This document shows positions 46,319 to 58,440 of a stretch of DNA of 64,000 bases, piece after piece (the first letter of the stretch is position 1; each line of letters opens with the position of its first letter). The translations under genes were made by a program, and so were the position numbers. Under the pieces are notes generated by a model. The model saw nothing but the letters and a program-made list of their open reading frames with translations, had not been told where the DNA came from and ran no database searches. The stretch lies in contig NC_092659.1 in assembly GCF_032118995.1 (NCBI RefSeq), forward strand, positions 16,796,177 through 16,860,176, written 5' to 3'. This DNA is from Asterias amurensis. Lineage: Eukaryota > Echinodermata > Asteroidea > Forcipulatida > Asteriidae.

Positions 46319-49300
46319 TTATGAATTCAACCTGACTTTGACAAACCATAACCCGTTACTCCCTTCTTCGTACACAATACCAATATGATTATCGTCCACA
46401 ACCGTCAGGCAAGAGTATTCACTAACTCCAGGGTTGATAACCAGGGACCCCGCCCAGGTAAGACCAGCATTGGCGCTCCATCGCAGCGTGAGATTAATGC
46501 GGCTTAAACTACTGGCAGCGTTCGTAAAGAACATCATGTCATTGTGGAGAAGCACGCTTCCTGCGCAGGTTGGGTCGATGAGAGTGGTGTCGATGCGCAC
46601 CGTTTCCATGGGAATGGTTTCCGCGCCGTCGTAGCTCATCATGATAATCCGACATGCACAACGATAACGCCCTTCGCTCCGAGCGTTGAAGAGAATGGTG
46701 CCATTGGCTAATTCAACCATCTGGAATTAAAGCATAATTTTACATTGGTTAGATTGACCATACAATTGTTCACAAATTTACATGAGGTGACATTTTAAAG
46801 ACTGGACACTATTGGTAATTGTCAAAGATCAGTCTTCTCACTTGGTGTATCTCAACATATATGCACAAAATAACAAACCTGTAAAAATTTGAACTCAATT
46901 GGTTGTCAAAGTTGCGATAAAAAAACACCCTTGTCACACAAGCTTTGGGCAACTTTTGCAAAATGTTTGCAGTGAAAACAGATTTTTTATGTGAAATTCG
47001 CTTTGCATTTGCGGGAAGAATGAACCAAGCTTTACACATATCCTGTTTTACCTGCACTTCAGTCGGAGCAAAGTCACCTGGTAGCAACTTTCCTCTGTAT
47101 GGAAGGTGAAAAACTGTTCCCGCCTTCTTCCAAGAATCTCCATGATCTAAAAAAAATACATATATATATTATTAACAGGCGCTTCATTATTATATAATAT
47201 AGAAAGGTTTGCAGAAACACAATGTAACGACTATCTCTAATGGTTGGGGGTAGTTCTAAAAAGAACCGTCGGTTTCAACTCGACGTTTTGATCAGTATGC
47301 TCTGATCGTCTTCGTGAAAAATCCTACTTGACTTTGCTTCATTATTATTACATATTTCTTGTCATAAAACAAAGGATGCATCATTAGCGACTTAAATCAC
47401 TATAGCTGGCAAGCCTGAGGAAACCTGTAAACAAGGGTGCTTGCTATATGAACCAGAAACACAAGGGTTAACCTAACTTCTATTCATGATAAGGGTCTGG
47501 ATTCTTTTACATGCACTTAACCAATCCAAGTAAACAGGACTTATGTTCCATCTAAAGGACAAATTAATTATTGCAAATCATCATCCTCAGGAACCGGGAC
47601 TCAAACTTGCACTTTGTTGATCAGAAACACGCACAAAAATACAAAATAGGGGCAAGCTGCAAAACCCTGGGGTATTCTTGAAACATGCAGCCGCAATCCT
47701 GTGGACTTGGGAACTAGGCGGGACATAGGTGGGACATAGGCGGGACCTAGGCGGAGACAGTGTGAAAGTGCATCGAGATAACCATGGGGTAAATAAACTT
47801 CCGAGTAAATAAGAGATACAGTGTAAAAAGAGCAATACATTCTTGAGGGTATTTATTATTATATAGGAAAAGTTTCCGGATGGCGCCACCACTTTTTCAT
47901 TTGATATAAAATAATGAAGATCTAATTTACCTCAACGGGATATTCTCTTTCTGCAAAACTAGTGTAAAAGTGGTGGAGACTTACGGAAAGTTATCCTTAT
48001 TATAAGTTATAAATAACAACAAATGTTACTGACCATCACTAACGACGCAGAACATCGACAGGGAATTCAAGTCGTTTGCATGACCACAGGCAATAAGTCG
48101 ACCCTTGTGAGGAGCATGCATCTTCTGAATCCCGTATCCTGGTCCTGCTGACCATGAGAGGTTCCTCAAGGCTGCGTTACCCCTGGAAATATCAGCCGGT
48201 GGCTCCCACGTCTTGCCGAAGTCTTTACTGCGTTTCATGTAGTTGCCTCGGAGGTTACCCGTAGCAGGGCAGGCTGTGTGGGCGCAGACTGAGTAGAGAA
48301 CGATTGTGTAGTTCTTGACTTTGTCGACAATCACCGCACCTAGATTGAGTCCGTCTGTAGCCTGATAGTCATCTAAAGAAAGAATGTATCGCACAAATTA
48401 TGAAAAAAATTTTGTTTAAAAAAGCACATCCACGACCTATCATGTGTATCCTTGGCAAACATGAAACTCCTAGGAAAGTCCAAAAAGACCTCAGGCCTGA
48501 TACTTCACGGAGGCAACAGAGGCGATTGCCTCCGTTGACCCTTGCCATTGCCTTGGTGCCCTTGAAATGCTCCAGTAGAAATTCACAATTTCCTCATAGG
48601 GTGCCCTTTACCAAAGAGAAAATGCCTTGGTGCCCTTGCCCTTTTAAAAACGAAGCATACAGGCCTGAGACCTAACTTGTAATCTGGATATTCCCCTGAT
48701 GGAATGAATTAGTTTGAAGCACATACGTTTTGTGAGTACAATAAATGAATCTTATTCTTAGAGGAGCCCTATTGATGACATAGACAGCGTTATACTAATT
48801 AGTAATGTAAGTATTCAAATTGTATCAAATATCATATTTGATCTGCCCATTGTTTGTGTTGTCACTGTGACATGCACCTCATTAACAATAACATTAGTCA
48901 GTTAGTGAGTAATAGTGGGATTGTCATATAAAAGTAAGACAATATATTTTAAAACAAAATAAACACATGAAAATATTGAAACTTGAACTATGAATAGCTT
49001 CTTACAAACCTATTAAGAATTGAGTTAATGACCATAGATCACCAGCTCCACTGTTCGTTCGCACATCAGGATCGGACGTGCGGTAGGCCAGAAACTTTGC
49101 TCCAGAATCGCCGGTGGAAAATTTCCTCGCCTCAGAAAAAGCTATCAAAGAACCCGTAGGAAGTCTCGTAATGATAGGAATACGGTAACATGAAACATCT
49201 CCAATGATGTTGGGTTCCCATAGAAGCTGTGTTTCAACAACACGGGGGCTGAAAACGGCAAAACTTGGCAGGAATGAGGAAAATATAACGGCGGCTAGCA

Positions 49301-49325
49301 CCGAAATTCTTCCCAACGTCGCCAT
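46319..49325 (-). CDS. NEU1: Sialidase, NEU1-like, four exons, 383 aa
   Basis: Exons: 49,325-49,010, 48,372-48,034, 47,146-47,052 and 46,720-46,319; GT-AG borders and consistent phases give 383 aa (human NEU1 has 415). The N-terminus is a signal peptide (MATLGRISVLAAVIFSSFLP). The sialidase YRIP motif is at 47-50, followed by AFSEARK, as in NEU1. TDGLNLGAV and YSVCAHTACP match NEU1 closely. Asp-boxes: SKDFGKTW (154-161) and SDDHGDSW, the latter built across the exon 2/3 junction; a third, weaker one is SANAGLTW. NGTILFNARSEGRYRCACRI matches the NEU1 catalytic-Arg region, and INLTLRWS is nearly invariant. NEU1 removes terminal sialic acids from glycoproteins in lysosomes, in vertebrates in complex with cathepsin A and beta-galactosidase. 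All exons look intact; the C-terminus is shorter than in human. NEU1-like is well supported; strict orthology is inferred. Confidence 0.94.
46795..46940 (+). mobile_element. MITE family A, left-half copy A6
   Basis: 'ttttaaagactggacactat' through 'tctcaacatatatgcacaaa' and 'gaactcaattggttgtcaaa', then ends after 'aaaacacccttgtcacacaa'. Sialidase intron 3. Confidence 0.75.
47203..47335. mobile_element. MITE family F, partial copy F2
   Basis: 'aggtttgcagaaacacaatg', 'ttctaaaaagaaccgtcggt', 'caactcgacgttttgatcag', 'tatgctctgatcgtcttcgt'. The right arm is missing. Sialidase intron 2. Confidence 0.65.
47470..47640 (-). mobile_element. SINE fragment (antisense)
   Basis: On the minus strand 'gtttctgatcaacaaagtgc', 'aagtttgagtcccggttcct' (B box) and 'cttggattggttaagtgcat'; comparable to the SINE at 17.6-17.8 kb. 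Sialidase intron 2. Confidence 0.5.
47868..47997. mobile_element. MITE family E, copy E2
   Basis: 'gaaaagtttccggatggcgc' with 'caccacttttt' against 'aaaagtggtggagacttacg' with 'gaaagtta'. Shorter core than 26,453-26,613. Sialidase intron 2, about 35 bp from exon 2. Confidence 0.75.
48490..48670. repeat. Dispersed 'gaggcgattgcctcc' repeat
   Basis: 'tacttcacggaggcaacaga', 'cattgccttggtgcccttga', 'aatgctccagtagaaattca', 'ccctttaccaaagagaaaat'; close to 16,310-16,475. Sialidase intron 1. Confidence 0.7.
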
Positions 49326-50261
49326 GATTTGTTTATGATTGTCATGTCATGTGATAAGAACGAGACAAGTGATTTACTTCCGTACTAGAGGGCGCCCTGT
49401 ACGTTGTACGCGACATCCGCAAGTGACGATAGTGCCGTATTCTCAAGGCTTATAAGAATTTAGATTTTTAGTGCCACAAACATTCTATATTACGTATTTC
49501 AAGTAATATTTATTGCAATTAATTTCAGAGTTTGGTACAAAATTATTAAATGCATGACTCGCATTCGTCAAAAATGGTGTAGACCTATTTATTATGGATT
49601 AAATAGGCATCTGCAAAGTTGGTACACTAAATTCTCCCAACCTTGCTTAATCTTGGCGGCAACAAGAAATTTCTAACTTTTGCACGTGAGCATCTTGTGC
49701 TGGGACCATTGCCTATCAACCACTCGAAAACCTTTAACTTGGAGCGTTTCCGAAGGCGAAGAAACGGGGGTGCCAACCAACTTACCCCAAGAATGGACCG
49801 TCTACTTGATGATGTTTGCACACATCCAAAGCTGACAAAAAGAGAAAGGCATTGTGGTAAGTTTTGTAATTGTAGAGTAAGCAAAATGTATTGAGCAAAC
49901 TGCTCAGAAAAAAAACCCTGTGACTTCCTTGAAGTTGTCCGCAAACTAGGCAAATTTTGAACTTGAACAAAATCGACTCGTCGTCTTACATGTTTTAGGC
50001 TTAAGGATTGTTTAACGTTGCCACCATGAACAATTGAGTTTGCCTCAATTGGCCGAAGTAGCAGGACCGCAGGTTATCCCCCCCACCCCTCCCCCGTAAA
50101 GTGAGTAATAAATTCCACCCGATAGCGAGGAATATACAAATGTCTTACACCGGGGCTCTGGGTGTAGACAACCAACAGACGAACTGGCCGCCCCGCATGC
50201 AAGGTCGAAGAGTCATACTCAAGCCCGCCTCAGTGGTGGGCGGCCGAGTGAGTGAGTGCGG
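49326..50261. other. Spacer upstream of the sialidase gene
   Basis: Holds the sialidase promoter (no clear TATA box). An 83-codon open frame at 49,643-49,894 on the plus strand contains a good donor (49,857 GTAAGT) but no family match; see findings. From 50,040 the sequence becomes GC-richer toward the element at 50,262. Confidence 0.4.
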
Positions 50262-50742
50262 CCGGTGTCAGATCAAATTGTGTCTGCCATGCAATACTGT
50301 CCGCTACTGACACTTTTGCATAGTGCAATCGTGCCCTGGGCTATTCAAAAACCGTCCAGGCGCGCGGGGAAGCGAGCGTGCATGCACTGAACCTACGTAA
50401 TTGCAACACGAATATTCACGTATTGTTATGATTGCAGCGAATATCCAACGGCCGAACATTTCCCATGTCATTCATGACATGCACTTAGCTTGTAAAAATG
50501 TGTTTCCCATGTCCTTCATGACATGCACTTAGTTAGCTTTTGAAAAAAAAGTGGCAAACGTGTTCCGTCGACTAGGGGCGTTTTATTTACTGCACGGACG
50601 GTTTTCAAGGGGCGGACACAACTGCATACACAATTGCCTTATGCAGCAGCGTCCTGGCGGACACGATTGCATATGCAAAACCGTCCGGCGAACATTATTG
50701 CATATGCAATAATGTCCTCCGGATAGTATTGCATAGAGGACA
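50262..50742 (+). mobile_element. 'TTGCATATGCAA' element family C, copy C1
   Basis: Left terminus 'ccggtgtcagatcaaattgt', body 'gagcgtgcatgcactgaacc', 'ttcatgacatgcacttagct' (here internally duplicated at about 50,460 and 50,507), 'cgtgttccgtcga', then an array of 'ggcgga' + 'ttgcatatgcaa' + 'gtcc' units. The right terminal repeat is missing. Details under C2 and findings. Confidence 0.75.
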
Positions 50743-52433
50743 TGTCGAGATAAGTTCGAGTCTTTTCTCTATTATAGTAGCTGCCAATCATAAATTTGTT
50801 TCATGCAGGTATTAAATGGTATAGTGAAATGGTAGGCAGCATCAAATACTAATAAAAGTAGGCCCTAATTAAAAAAAAGTCGCACCTTTTACTTCAAGTC
50901 TCACCTTTAAAAAAGAGATTGTACCAAATACAGATATACCAGTTCAAATGATTACACCTTGTATTCCATACCGTGAAGACCCCAGGAAAAAAAATAATCA
51001 AATCATTAATCAAGAACACCAGATTTGCATAAGCGCCCGTCCCCCTGTGCCTATATAAATGAAGATTGATCGTACCACCACCTTTGGGATACGTTGAAAT
51101 TAAAAGGCCGCACCACAACGCAAGAGGGCGCTTGTCATTGTTCAAAATAAAGGTCCGGGCCACGACCCGGGCCTGTGTCTGACTTAACGGCTCTGGATAC
51201 AGCTAGTGTGCTACCGAACGTTGAAATGTAGGACCTCATTTTAGCACTCAACAGTTTAGCGAAGCTTTGACTTAAATAGGCTACGGTCTAGTTGTACGCG
51301 TTTTAACACAATTTAGTTAGCCAAATTGTTTTCATAATCAATAAATGATGTGATATAAAAGGGTAGGGCCCTATACACACCTATTACTTCGGAGGTACCT
51401 ATAATAAGAGAGCATTTTAGCGTTGCAGGCTTCATTTTATTTATACAGTATAGTACTTCTTTAACTTGGGCCTGCTCGCTTGGAATTAATCAATTGCGAA
51501 GACAGCAGTATGGCTGGGAGATACATTAAGATGAATCGCTAGAAAATTAATGTGACGCTCCGAAAAACAAAAAATAGCTCCCAGTGTAAATAACTTAAAA
51601 AATATTCTGTGTTTGTGATTGCCAGATACCGCCTTCATTTATACAAGGGATGGTTGATGGGGCTAAAGTCTATGCGTGTTTACACAAGGGAGGTAAAGCT
51701 CGTGGAGGGATTGTACTTAAGTTGCCGTAGGATTCTGAAAACATAAACAGTAGTCCATATTGCCCATGTATTGTGAATAGGTTAAAATGAGTTCACCAGT
51801 TTTAGAAATATTGTACATGATGATGGTATTCAACAGACGAAGATGACAAAAGTTTAGCTAATTAACACGTAGATCACCAATTGGCCCCAAATTTAGATTG
51901 ACATTTAATAGAGCTATCACATTCTCAAATCCAAAGTTTTTGATTCGAGAATGATAAGCTTTCGTGGTACTTCACAAAAAAACGTCCAACACTGTTGAGT
52001 GAAGTAGTTAAAATTAAAACACCATTGAGCCAATAATTAGCACAGACTATTACAAGCACTTTTAATTTTAAAATGCAAAACCGTTTGTTTGCTTCAAACG
52101 GTTATGAATGATACAAAAATCACTTGACTTTCTGATAAATGAAATATTTCTTCGTTGGTGTAAACTGTACTAAGTAAGTAAGATTAGCGGTCAGAGTGGA
52201 GGCTCTCAGAGAGCGGGTTTTCTGCTCGACGTTTCGTTCTGTAACCGCCTTCCGGTGTAAACTGTTTGTTTCCCCGATGATGACGATCTGAATGAGGACA
52301 GTCAAAGTTTGCCAACACCATGCAGAGAGTAGACATTTTGCGTTATTATACGATTCACCCTGGTGTTGTTATAAACACCATGTAATATTTCAGAAGATGC
52401 ACAGGCATGGAGGGGGTGGGATATGACTTTATG
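50743..52433. other. Spacer
   Basis: AT-rich, with a short GC block at 51,100-51,200 ('gggccacgacccgggcctgt'). A fragment of family F ('ctgctcgacgtttcgttctg') is at about 52,185-52,255. No gene supported. Confidence 0.4.
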
Positions 52434-52888
52434 CCGGTGTCAGATGCAATTGTGTCCGCCATGCAATACTGTCCGCTCCGGACACTTTTGCACATTTTAG
52501 GCATCGACTGTACATGTACATGTATGTGCGCGCGTAAGCGAGCATGCATGCACTGAACCTACGTAAATATGCAGCATGAATATTCACGTATTATGATTGC
52601 AGCGAATACCCAACGGCCGAACATTTCCAATGTCATTCATGACATGCACATAGCTTGTAAAAAAATGGCGAACGTGTTCCGTCGACCAAGGGCGTTTAAT
52701 TTACTACAAGGACAGTTTTGCACGGGGGCGGACACAACTGCATATGCATTATGCAGCAGCGTCCGGGCGGACACGATTGCATATGCAAATGTGTCCGGCG
52801 GACATTGTTGCATATGCAAAAATGTCCTCCGGATAGTATTGCATAGAGGACATAATTGCATGGCGGACAAAATTGCATCTGACACCGG
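52434..52888 (+). mobile_element. 'TTGCATATGCAA' element family C, complete copy C2
   Basis: The only copy with both ends well preserved. The 34-bp termini 'ccggtgtcagatgcaattgt' / 'gtccgccatgcaat' and, inverted, 'attgcatggcggacaaaatt' / 'gcatctgacaccgg' differ at one position. Next to the ends are mirrored words 'gtccgctccggacac' and 'gtcctccggata'. The 3' third is an array of about six units of 'gcggacac', 'gattgcatatgcaa', 'gtccg'. No coding potential; ORFs on both strands are by-products of the repeat. Class unknown; no clear target duplication seen. Confidence 0.8.
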
Positions 52889-54414
52889 TCCAATGTGCAT
52901 GGTTTGGCTTCCTTTGGGTCAGACATGATTTCTTTCCCCCCACAGTGGTTACTGCTGAAGTTTGCGATGACGCTGGGGATGTGGTGTTCATGCCTTATAC
53001 GGTCTCACGGCGAAGTGTTTGCAAACGTATTGACCCCTGTACAGCACTTTTCCCTGAAAAGTTACGTCTGCTTCCCAAATTCGAGCGATAAAAGTCTAGC
53101 GATACCCAATGAGGACATTATTGGCATCGTTATTAACATCAGAACACTGAGTTTCTGTTGGCACACCGTGGTGTAGATCATGCGGTGCAAACACGTATAC
53201 GTGCTTAGGTTTTAAATTGGAGGTGTCGACACCACGAAGGGTAAATACTATGCGCACTTCCCTCTAAATCAACCATAACTGAGACAATATTTGAACGTCT
53301 GCTGGTTGATTGAACCTGCGATGGAAACGGAACTCGAGTAATGAAGCGGGGTATTATATCGTGCGTTCTCTGTTGGCCCAAACTTGGTTTCTCTTTAGAT
53401 CACTGGCTAGATTTCTATGTGCTGTTTGCGAACCAATGTGACACCCTGACGTCAGAAATAGGCCTATGAGTTTTGTTTTGTCACTCTTTTGCGGATTTAG
53501 GTGCGTTTTTGGGCGTATTAAACCAATAACCGTTTCGGCCAGTGATTGTTTCCATTATGCTGACTCAACCGAAACAGTAACTGGTTACGACTGCCAAAAC
53601 GCACCCCTGGTGACGTCACTCAGAAAGCTGCCACGTGGTTTCATCCCATTTGCTGTGAACATAATGCTGTGCAAACAAATAATGTAGAGGCACGTATCAT
53701 TTCAATGGGAAAACATACAGTCAAGCAAATTTAATTAAACGAAAAAAGATCACAAAACGATAATGACTTTTTTTCATAAACTATGTGGCCGACACCAACG
53801 GGATTTATGCTTATGTGTTATTTCCAAATCGTAAATTAAATCTGTTACGAGGAATTTATAACTTCATCCATCGTCCTGCCCCGGCCCTTTCATTTTTCTC
53901 TCTCAGAATGTTCATACGATTTGAGGCTTTATGCAAAACCTACCAAAAGGAAGAAACCTTCCCAATGCCGTATAAACCCGGACTCATCGCACCTTTGCTG
54001 ATGTAAAGTGTGATGTCAGAGTTCAGTAGTCTGTCAGTTCATAGACGCCGCGCCAAAATACACCCTTGGTCTCCAGATGCCATCTGATGATAAATATATT
54101 GCAGTATTTACTGAATATTGTCAGAATATTGTCAGACAAGTAAAGATGCTGCTCTTTTTCGAGTCGTCCTGTAGAGCGCTCATGAGTGATAAATTAGTCT
54201 CGAAGATAGCAATAGCTACTTGTCTTTTTGCCGCCAGCCTGCTTCAGCCGTGACGGGCAAATTAAAACAACTGGCGAGATCGGTGATTGTGATCATCGTC
54301 TCCACTGCACTTTACGAACGAGTGAATACATTTACTGTGGATGATTAGCATGCAGCAGGTTGTCTTGTGTCATTAACGATGTCTTTGGACGTAGTTTGAT
54401 GCAAGTTAATTTCC
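52889..54414. other. Spacer with unassigned ORFs
   Basis: A possible acceptor 'tttccccccacag' at about 52,950 is followed by two overlapping frames of 50-75 codons with no convincing match. From 53,190 on nothing recognised. Confidence 0.35.
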
Positions 54415-54762
54415 TTAAAGGCACTGGACACCTTTGGTAAATTGCGGAGACCATTATTCTAACTTGGTGTATACCAGCAATATGCATAAAAGAACAAGTC
54501 TGTGAAAATTTGGAATCAATTAATCATCAAAGTTGCATAATAACAATTTAAGAAAAGACACTCTTGTTGCACAAATTTGTGTGCTTTCAGATGTCCAATA
54601 GACTTCAGGCCCGAAGTCATTGTCTCAAAAACTACATTACTTCAGAGGGGCCGTTCTCACAAGGTTTTATAATATCAATAGCTCTCCGTTGCTCATTACC
54701 AAGTAAGATTTTATGCTAATTATATATTTTGAGTAATTACCATGAGTGTCCAGTGCCTTTAA
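54415..54762 (+). mobile_element. MITE family A, copy A7
   Basis: TTAA + 'aggcactggacacctttgg' to 'gagtgtccagtgcc' + TTTAA. The interior belongs to the subfamily with 'gacttcaggcccgaagtc' in place of the 'gagacctc' hairpin, like 8,700-8,750 and 59,925. Confidence 0.8.
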
Positions 54763-55110
54763 GCTTGGATGAATGCCACAACCAATTTCATTGCTTTAAT
54801 TTGTTGATTGGTAACCGTTTTCATCACGAAGATGACAATTATTAATCACAAATCACATTTTTTTCACATACATAACATACAGCAGGTTATCTCGTGTCAG
54901 TTTAACGATGTCTTTATACGAATGTATAACTTTATTGCTTATTGAAAGGCTGTTAATTCCCTCGTCAGAGTTGTCATAACCAATTTCATTGCTTGAATTT
55001 GTTGATAGTTTTCATCAGAAAAAATTACAATGAGTTAGTAACACTTTTTCAGATTATGTAACTTTGGCTTCTTGGGTATCGATACTGCCCATGTTGATTC
55101 ACTTAAAATT

Positions 55111-55602
55111 CCGGTGCCAGATGCAATTGTGTCCGCCATGCAATACTGTCCGCTCCGGACACTTTTGCATATATATGCAATCGTGTCCGGGGCTATGCTA
55201 AAACCGTCCGGTGGACATGTACATGACTGTACATGTATGTGCGCGCGTAAGCGAGCGTGCATGCACTGAACCAACGTATGCAGCATAAATATTCACGTAT
55301 TTTATTTTTATGATTGCAGCGAATGAGCATTTCCCATGTTATTCATGACATGCACTTAGCTTGTACAAAAATAGTGAACGTGTTCCGTCGACCAAGGGCG
55401 TTTAATTTACTGCAAGGACGGTTTTGCACGGGGCGGACACAACTGCATATGCAAATGTGTCCGGGCGGACACAATTGCATTATGCAGCAGCGTCCGGGCG
55501 GACACGATTGCATATGCAAAACCGTCCGGCGAACACTATTGCATATGCAATAATGTCCTCCGGATAGTGTTGCATAGAGGACAGAATTGCATGCGACACC
55601 GG
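55111..55602 (+). mobile_element. 'TTGCATATGCAA' element family C, copy C3
   Basis: Left end 'ccggtgccagatgcaattgt', right end 'cagaattgcatgcgacaccg'. Same order of parts as C2: 'gcgtaagcgagcgtgcatgc', 'gattgcagcgaatga', 'ccgtcgaccaagggcgttta', then the array. The array has one more unit than C2. Confidence 0.8.
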
Positions 55603-56786
55603 TTTTAGTTTCTTAAGAGGAAGAGATGCACGTCTTTGTATACCTTTTTTATGGCTCAATGTTCTCAAGTTTTGCTCGTCAAACATGCTCAATGATGTTT
55701 TAAAAGTCTCGTTGGCAATTTCCCCCACACCCACATACACAACGTCTGTAGGTGATGTATTGATGGTCAACATGTCGTATGCAAACTATTGTTAAAACCT
55801 GGGGTTTTTTATTAGTCTGATGCCAATTAAGGTACAAATAAAAGTATAATTTCGCTGTTTTTTTCACTATCCACGTACTAGAGACAATGCAATGACCCCG
55901 GCTTAGTAAAGCAAACTATTGCTGCCTGTTGTAAAAGTAAATGGTAATATATGATTAAAACAGTCGAACAGTTCCAAAAACCGAAAGTTTTTAAAAAACA
56001 GAATTGTTTTCAAACAATTTTAACCTATCGCCGTCACTAATTGCCCGTTCAAAAGGTGAAAACTTATGTTTCCATGGAAATTTCATATAAGTGTTAAAAG
56101 ATGGATTTTCTCGCCATGTAGATTAAGAGAGAACAAGTGAGTATAACTGACAGATTGTTGCCACAAGCGCTTTTCCAAACCACTCGCGTCACCCCGAGCA
56201 CGTTTCAAATGTCTTTATGATGAAATTCAGTAGAACTACTTGAATAGCAAACCCACTCAATAATGTTTGCATTAAACGACTGACTGAAAAACAAGCAATC
56301 GGTATCCGTCACATTATAAGTGATGTTGTCAAGCTATAATTCGCTATTCATCACGGCTCATAACAATGTGAGAGAGATCCTTTCATCGAATCCCCCGAAA
56401 CAGTATTTGCACATTTCAATTGTACAGAATCTAATCCATCATCACTCTGACTCACTTAGGCCTCATTATTGTATTAAGCAATCAAAAACCCTTTTTGTGA
56501 TGGGATCTATTCAACACGTCCGCCTCAACAGTTTCCGACAATATTTCCAGAATTCGTCATTCAAATAGGCCTAATGCAGTTTTAATTGCATAGCCTGATT
56601 TCCGTTTTTCATCGTGTTTTAAATCACTGTAAGCAAACAAAAGGTCCCATGTTTTTATTGGGATCATAATACACTGTTTGCAAAGTTACTCGTGTGTCAC
56701 CAAAGTTATTCCATATACCACTGCAGGCCCATAAGGTTGCCTGTAAAACTTGTCACTTGTGACAAGGCCCTTTAAATGCACAGCAG
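55603..56786. other. Spacer, nothing recognised
   Basis: AT-rich unique-looking sequence without supported exons or clear repeats. Confidence 0.4.
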
Positions 56787-56955
56787 TCAATTTCACGAAA
56801 CGCTATATAGGATCTATCTTATCTCGAGTTAGGACGAGTAACCCGTCCTAACTTAGGATAAGTTCAATGCGTCCTACGTATTTGGATACGGAACTGAACC
56901 CGTCCTATAGTCCTAAGATTAATCCTAAGTTATGAAGAGTTTGGTGAAATCGACG
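56787..56955. mobile_element. Short palindromic MITE, family G
   Basis: 'caatttcacgaaacgctata' and 'tatgaagagtttggtgaaat' are the ends; the interior 'gagttaggacgagtaacc' and 'gtcctaacttaggata' folds back. Directly abuts the family A copy to its right. Confidence 0.6.
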
Positions 56956-57270
56956 GCTGGACACCTTTTGGTAATTGTCAAAGACCAGTCTTCTCACTTG
57001 GTCCCAACATAGAATGATGGAAGAAAAAACACCGGTCCCTTATCGCAATAGTTTTGTGCTTTCAGATGCCTTGAATTCGAGACCTCAGCCTCAGCTGAGG
57101 TCTCGAATTCAATTCAAATATTTTAGTGAGAAAGTTAAGCTACTTCAGAGGGAGCCGTTTCTCACAATGTTTTATATTATATCAACAGCTCTCCACTGCT
57201 GCTCGTGACCAAGTACGTTTTTATGATAACTATTATTTTGAGTTTAACCAATAGTGTACAGTGTCTTTAA
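56956..57270 (+). mobile_element. MITE family A, copy A8
   Basis: 'ggctggacaccttttggtaa' to 'ccaatagtgtacagtgtctt' + TAA; central hairpin 'cgagacctcagcctcagctg' / 'aggtctcg' is intact though parts of the left arm are deleted. Confidence 0.75.
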
Positions 57271-57363
57271 TGCGTTAAATTCTATCAAAGGGCGCATTTG
57301 CTTTTTAATGTAAATAGTTGGGAACAATGTTCGGACTTGACACCAGCGTGAAAAGACTAAACG

Positions 57364-57591
57364 TTAAAGGAACACGTTGCCTTGGATCGGTCGAGTTGGT
57401 CTTTGAAAAGCGTTTTGTGACCGTTTGTTATAAAATGCATATGGTTAGAAAGATGATGTAAAAGTAGAATACAATGATGTACACAAATATGCCTCGAAAT
57501 TGCGTGGTTTTCTTTTTACCTCGTCCATAAATGGCCGACCGTGATAGTTATAGACCAACTCGTCCGATCCAAGGCAACGTGTTCCTTTTAA
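57364..57591. mobile_element. Foldback MITE family B, internally deleted copy B4
   Basis: TTAA + 'aggaacacgttgccttgga' and 'tccaaggcaacgtgttcc' + TTTTAA. Most of the right arm is missing, leaving 228 bp. Confidence 0.8.
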
Positions 57592-58297
57592 ACACAACAT
57601 GCTCTGCTTTTGTACACCTTATACGGTACTCAATATACTTTTGGAACAAATAAATTTAAATTTACTTATTAGTTTGCATATTTGATACGCTTATAATAAT
57701 AACTAAACTGCATTTCTTAACATGTGACTCATTTTTTTTATAAATTATTACACATAGTCATTTGAAAGTTATAATAATATAGTTGTTCGGAAATGTCTGA
57801 GGCAAAAATATTACGATCAAAATTTAGAAAATAAAGTATTAAATATTGTTATTCTGATGCGGTTTTATGATTTTATTCATCTACGTTTGCCATTTACCGT
57901 ATCTTGTTGGTCGAATTCAGTAGAAACTAAGTTTGCTTCAATTCGTGTTATAATAAATAGGCCTACTTTTGGAAATGCACGTTGGATATGTCCTGAATAA
58001 TAGAATTTCATTTTTTTTCTAATCAACGAAAGTGATTTTTGTAAAATACAAACCGCCTCGCTCTCTCGAAGACGAAATCTACACAAAGAATTTCGGCCTA
58101 TCATCCAATTTGTTTCAAATCCATTGTTACTTAAAAGCTGTGTTGGCTTCTGCACAAAACAAATGTTACTCGTCATAAAAGCTTTCAGCACCGTACACGA
58201 TGGTTGTACCATGGAGAAAGGAAGCTCTTCATGGTTGTACCCGCTCCTGATAATTGCATGCGAAAATGGCTTCATGTCGCAAGTTGTCCCAGCCCTC

Positions 58298-58440
58298 CCC
58301 AATCCAAAGGTTATCAGGGACCAATATATAATTTTAAGATTTAACAATAAATCACTAAGATTTGCATTTTAAGTGCTTTGGATTAATTTTTTAAATCATT
58401 ACATGGATTGGTCCCTATAATTACAATCCTTTGGATTCAC
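58298..58440. repeat. Short inverted repeat
   Basis: 'aatccaaaggttatcaggga' / 'ccaat' on the left and 'attggtccctataattacaa' / 'tcctttggatt' on the right. Probably a small MITE; the ORF 57,877-58,347 begins inside it. Confidence 0.55.

Noticed and set aside
52637-52991. Cysteine- and histidine-rich ORFs resembling secreted peptides
   Set aside because: Direct translation of the TTGCATATGCAA array in element C2; equivalents appear in C3.
52895-53176. Plus-strand frame with hydrophobic stretch, faintly like a transmembrane segment of a family B/adhesion GPCR
   Set aside because: Similarity is only a few residues, an overlapping frame is equally open, and no partner exon is visible.
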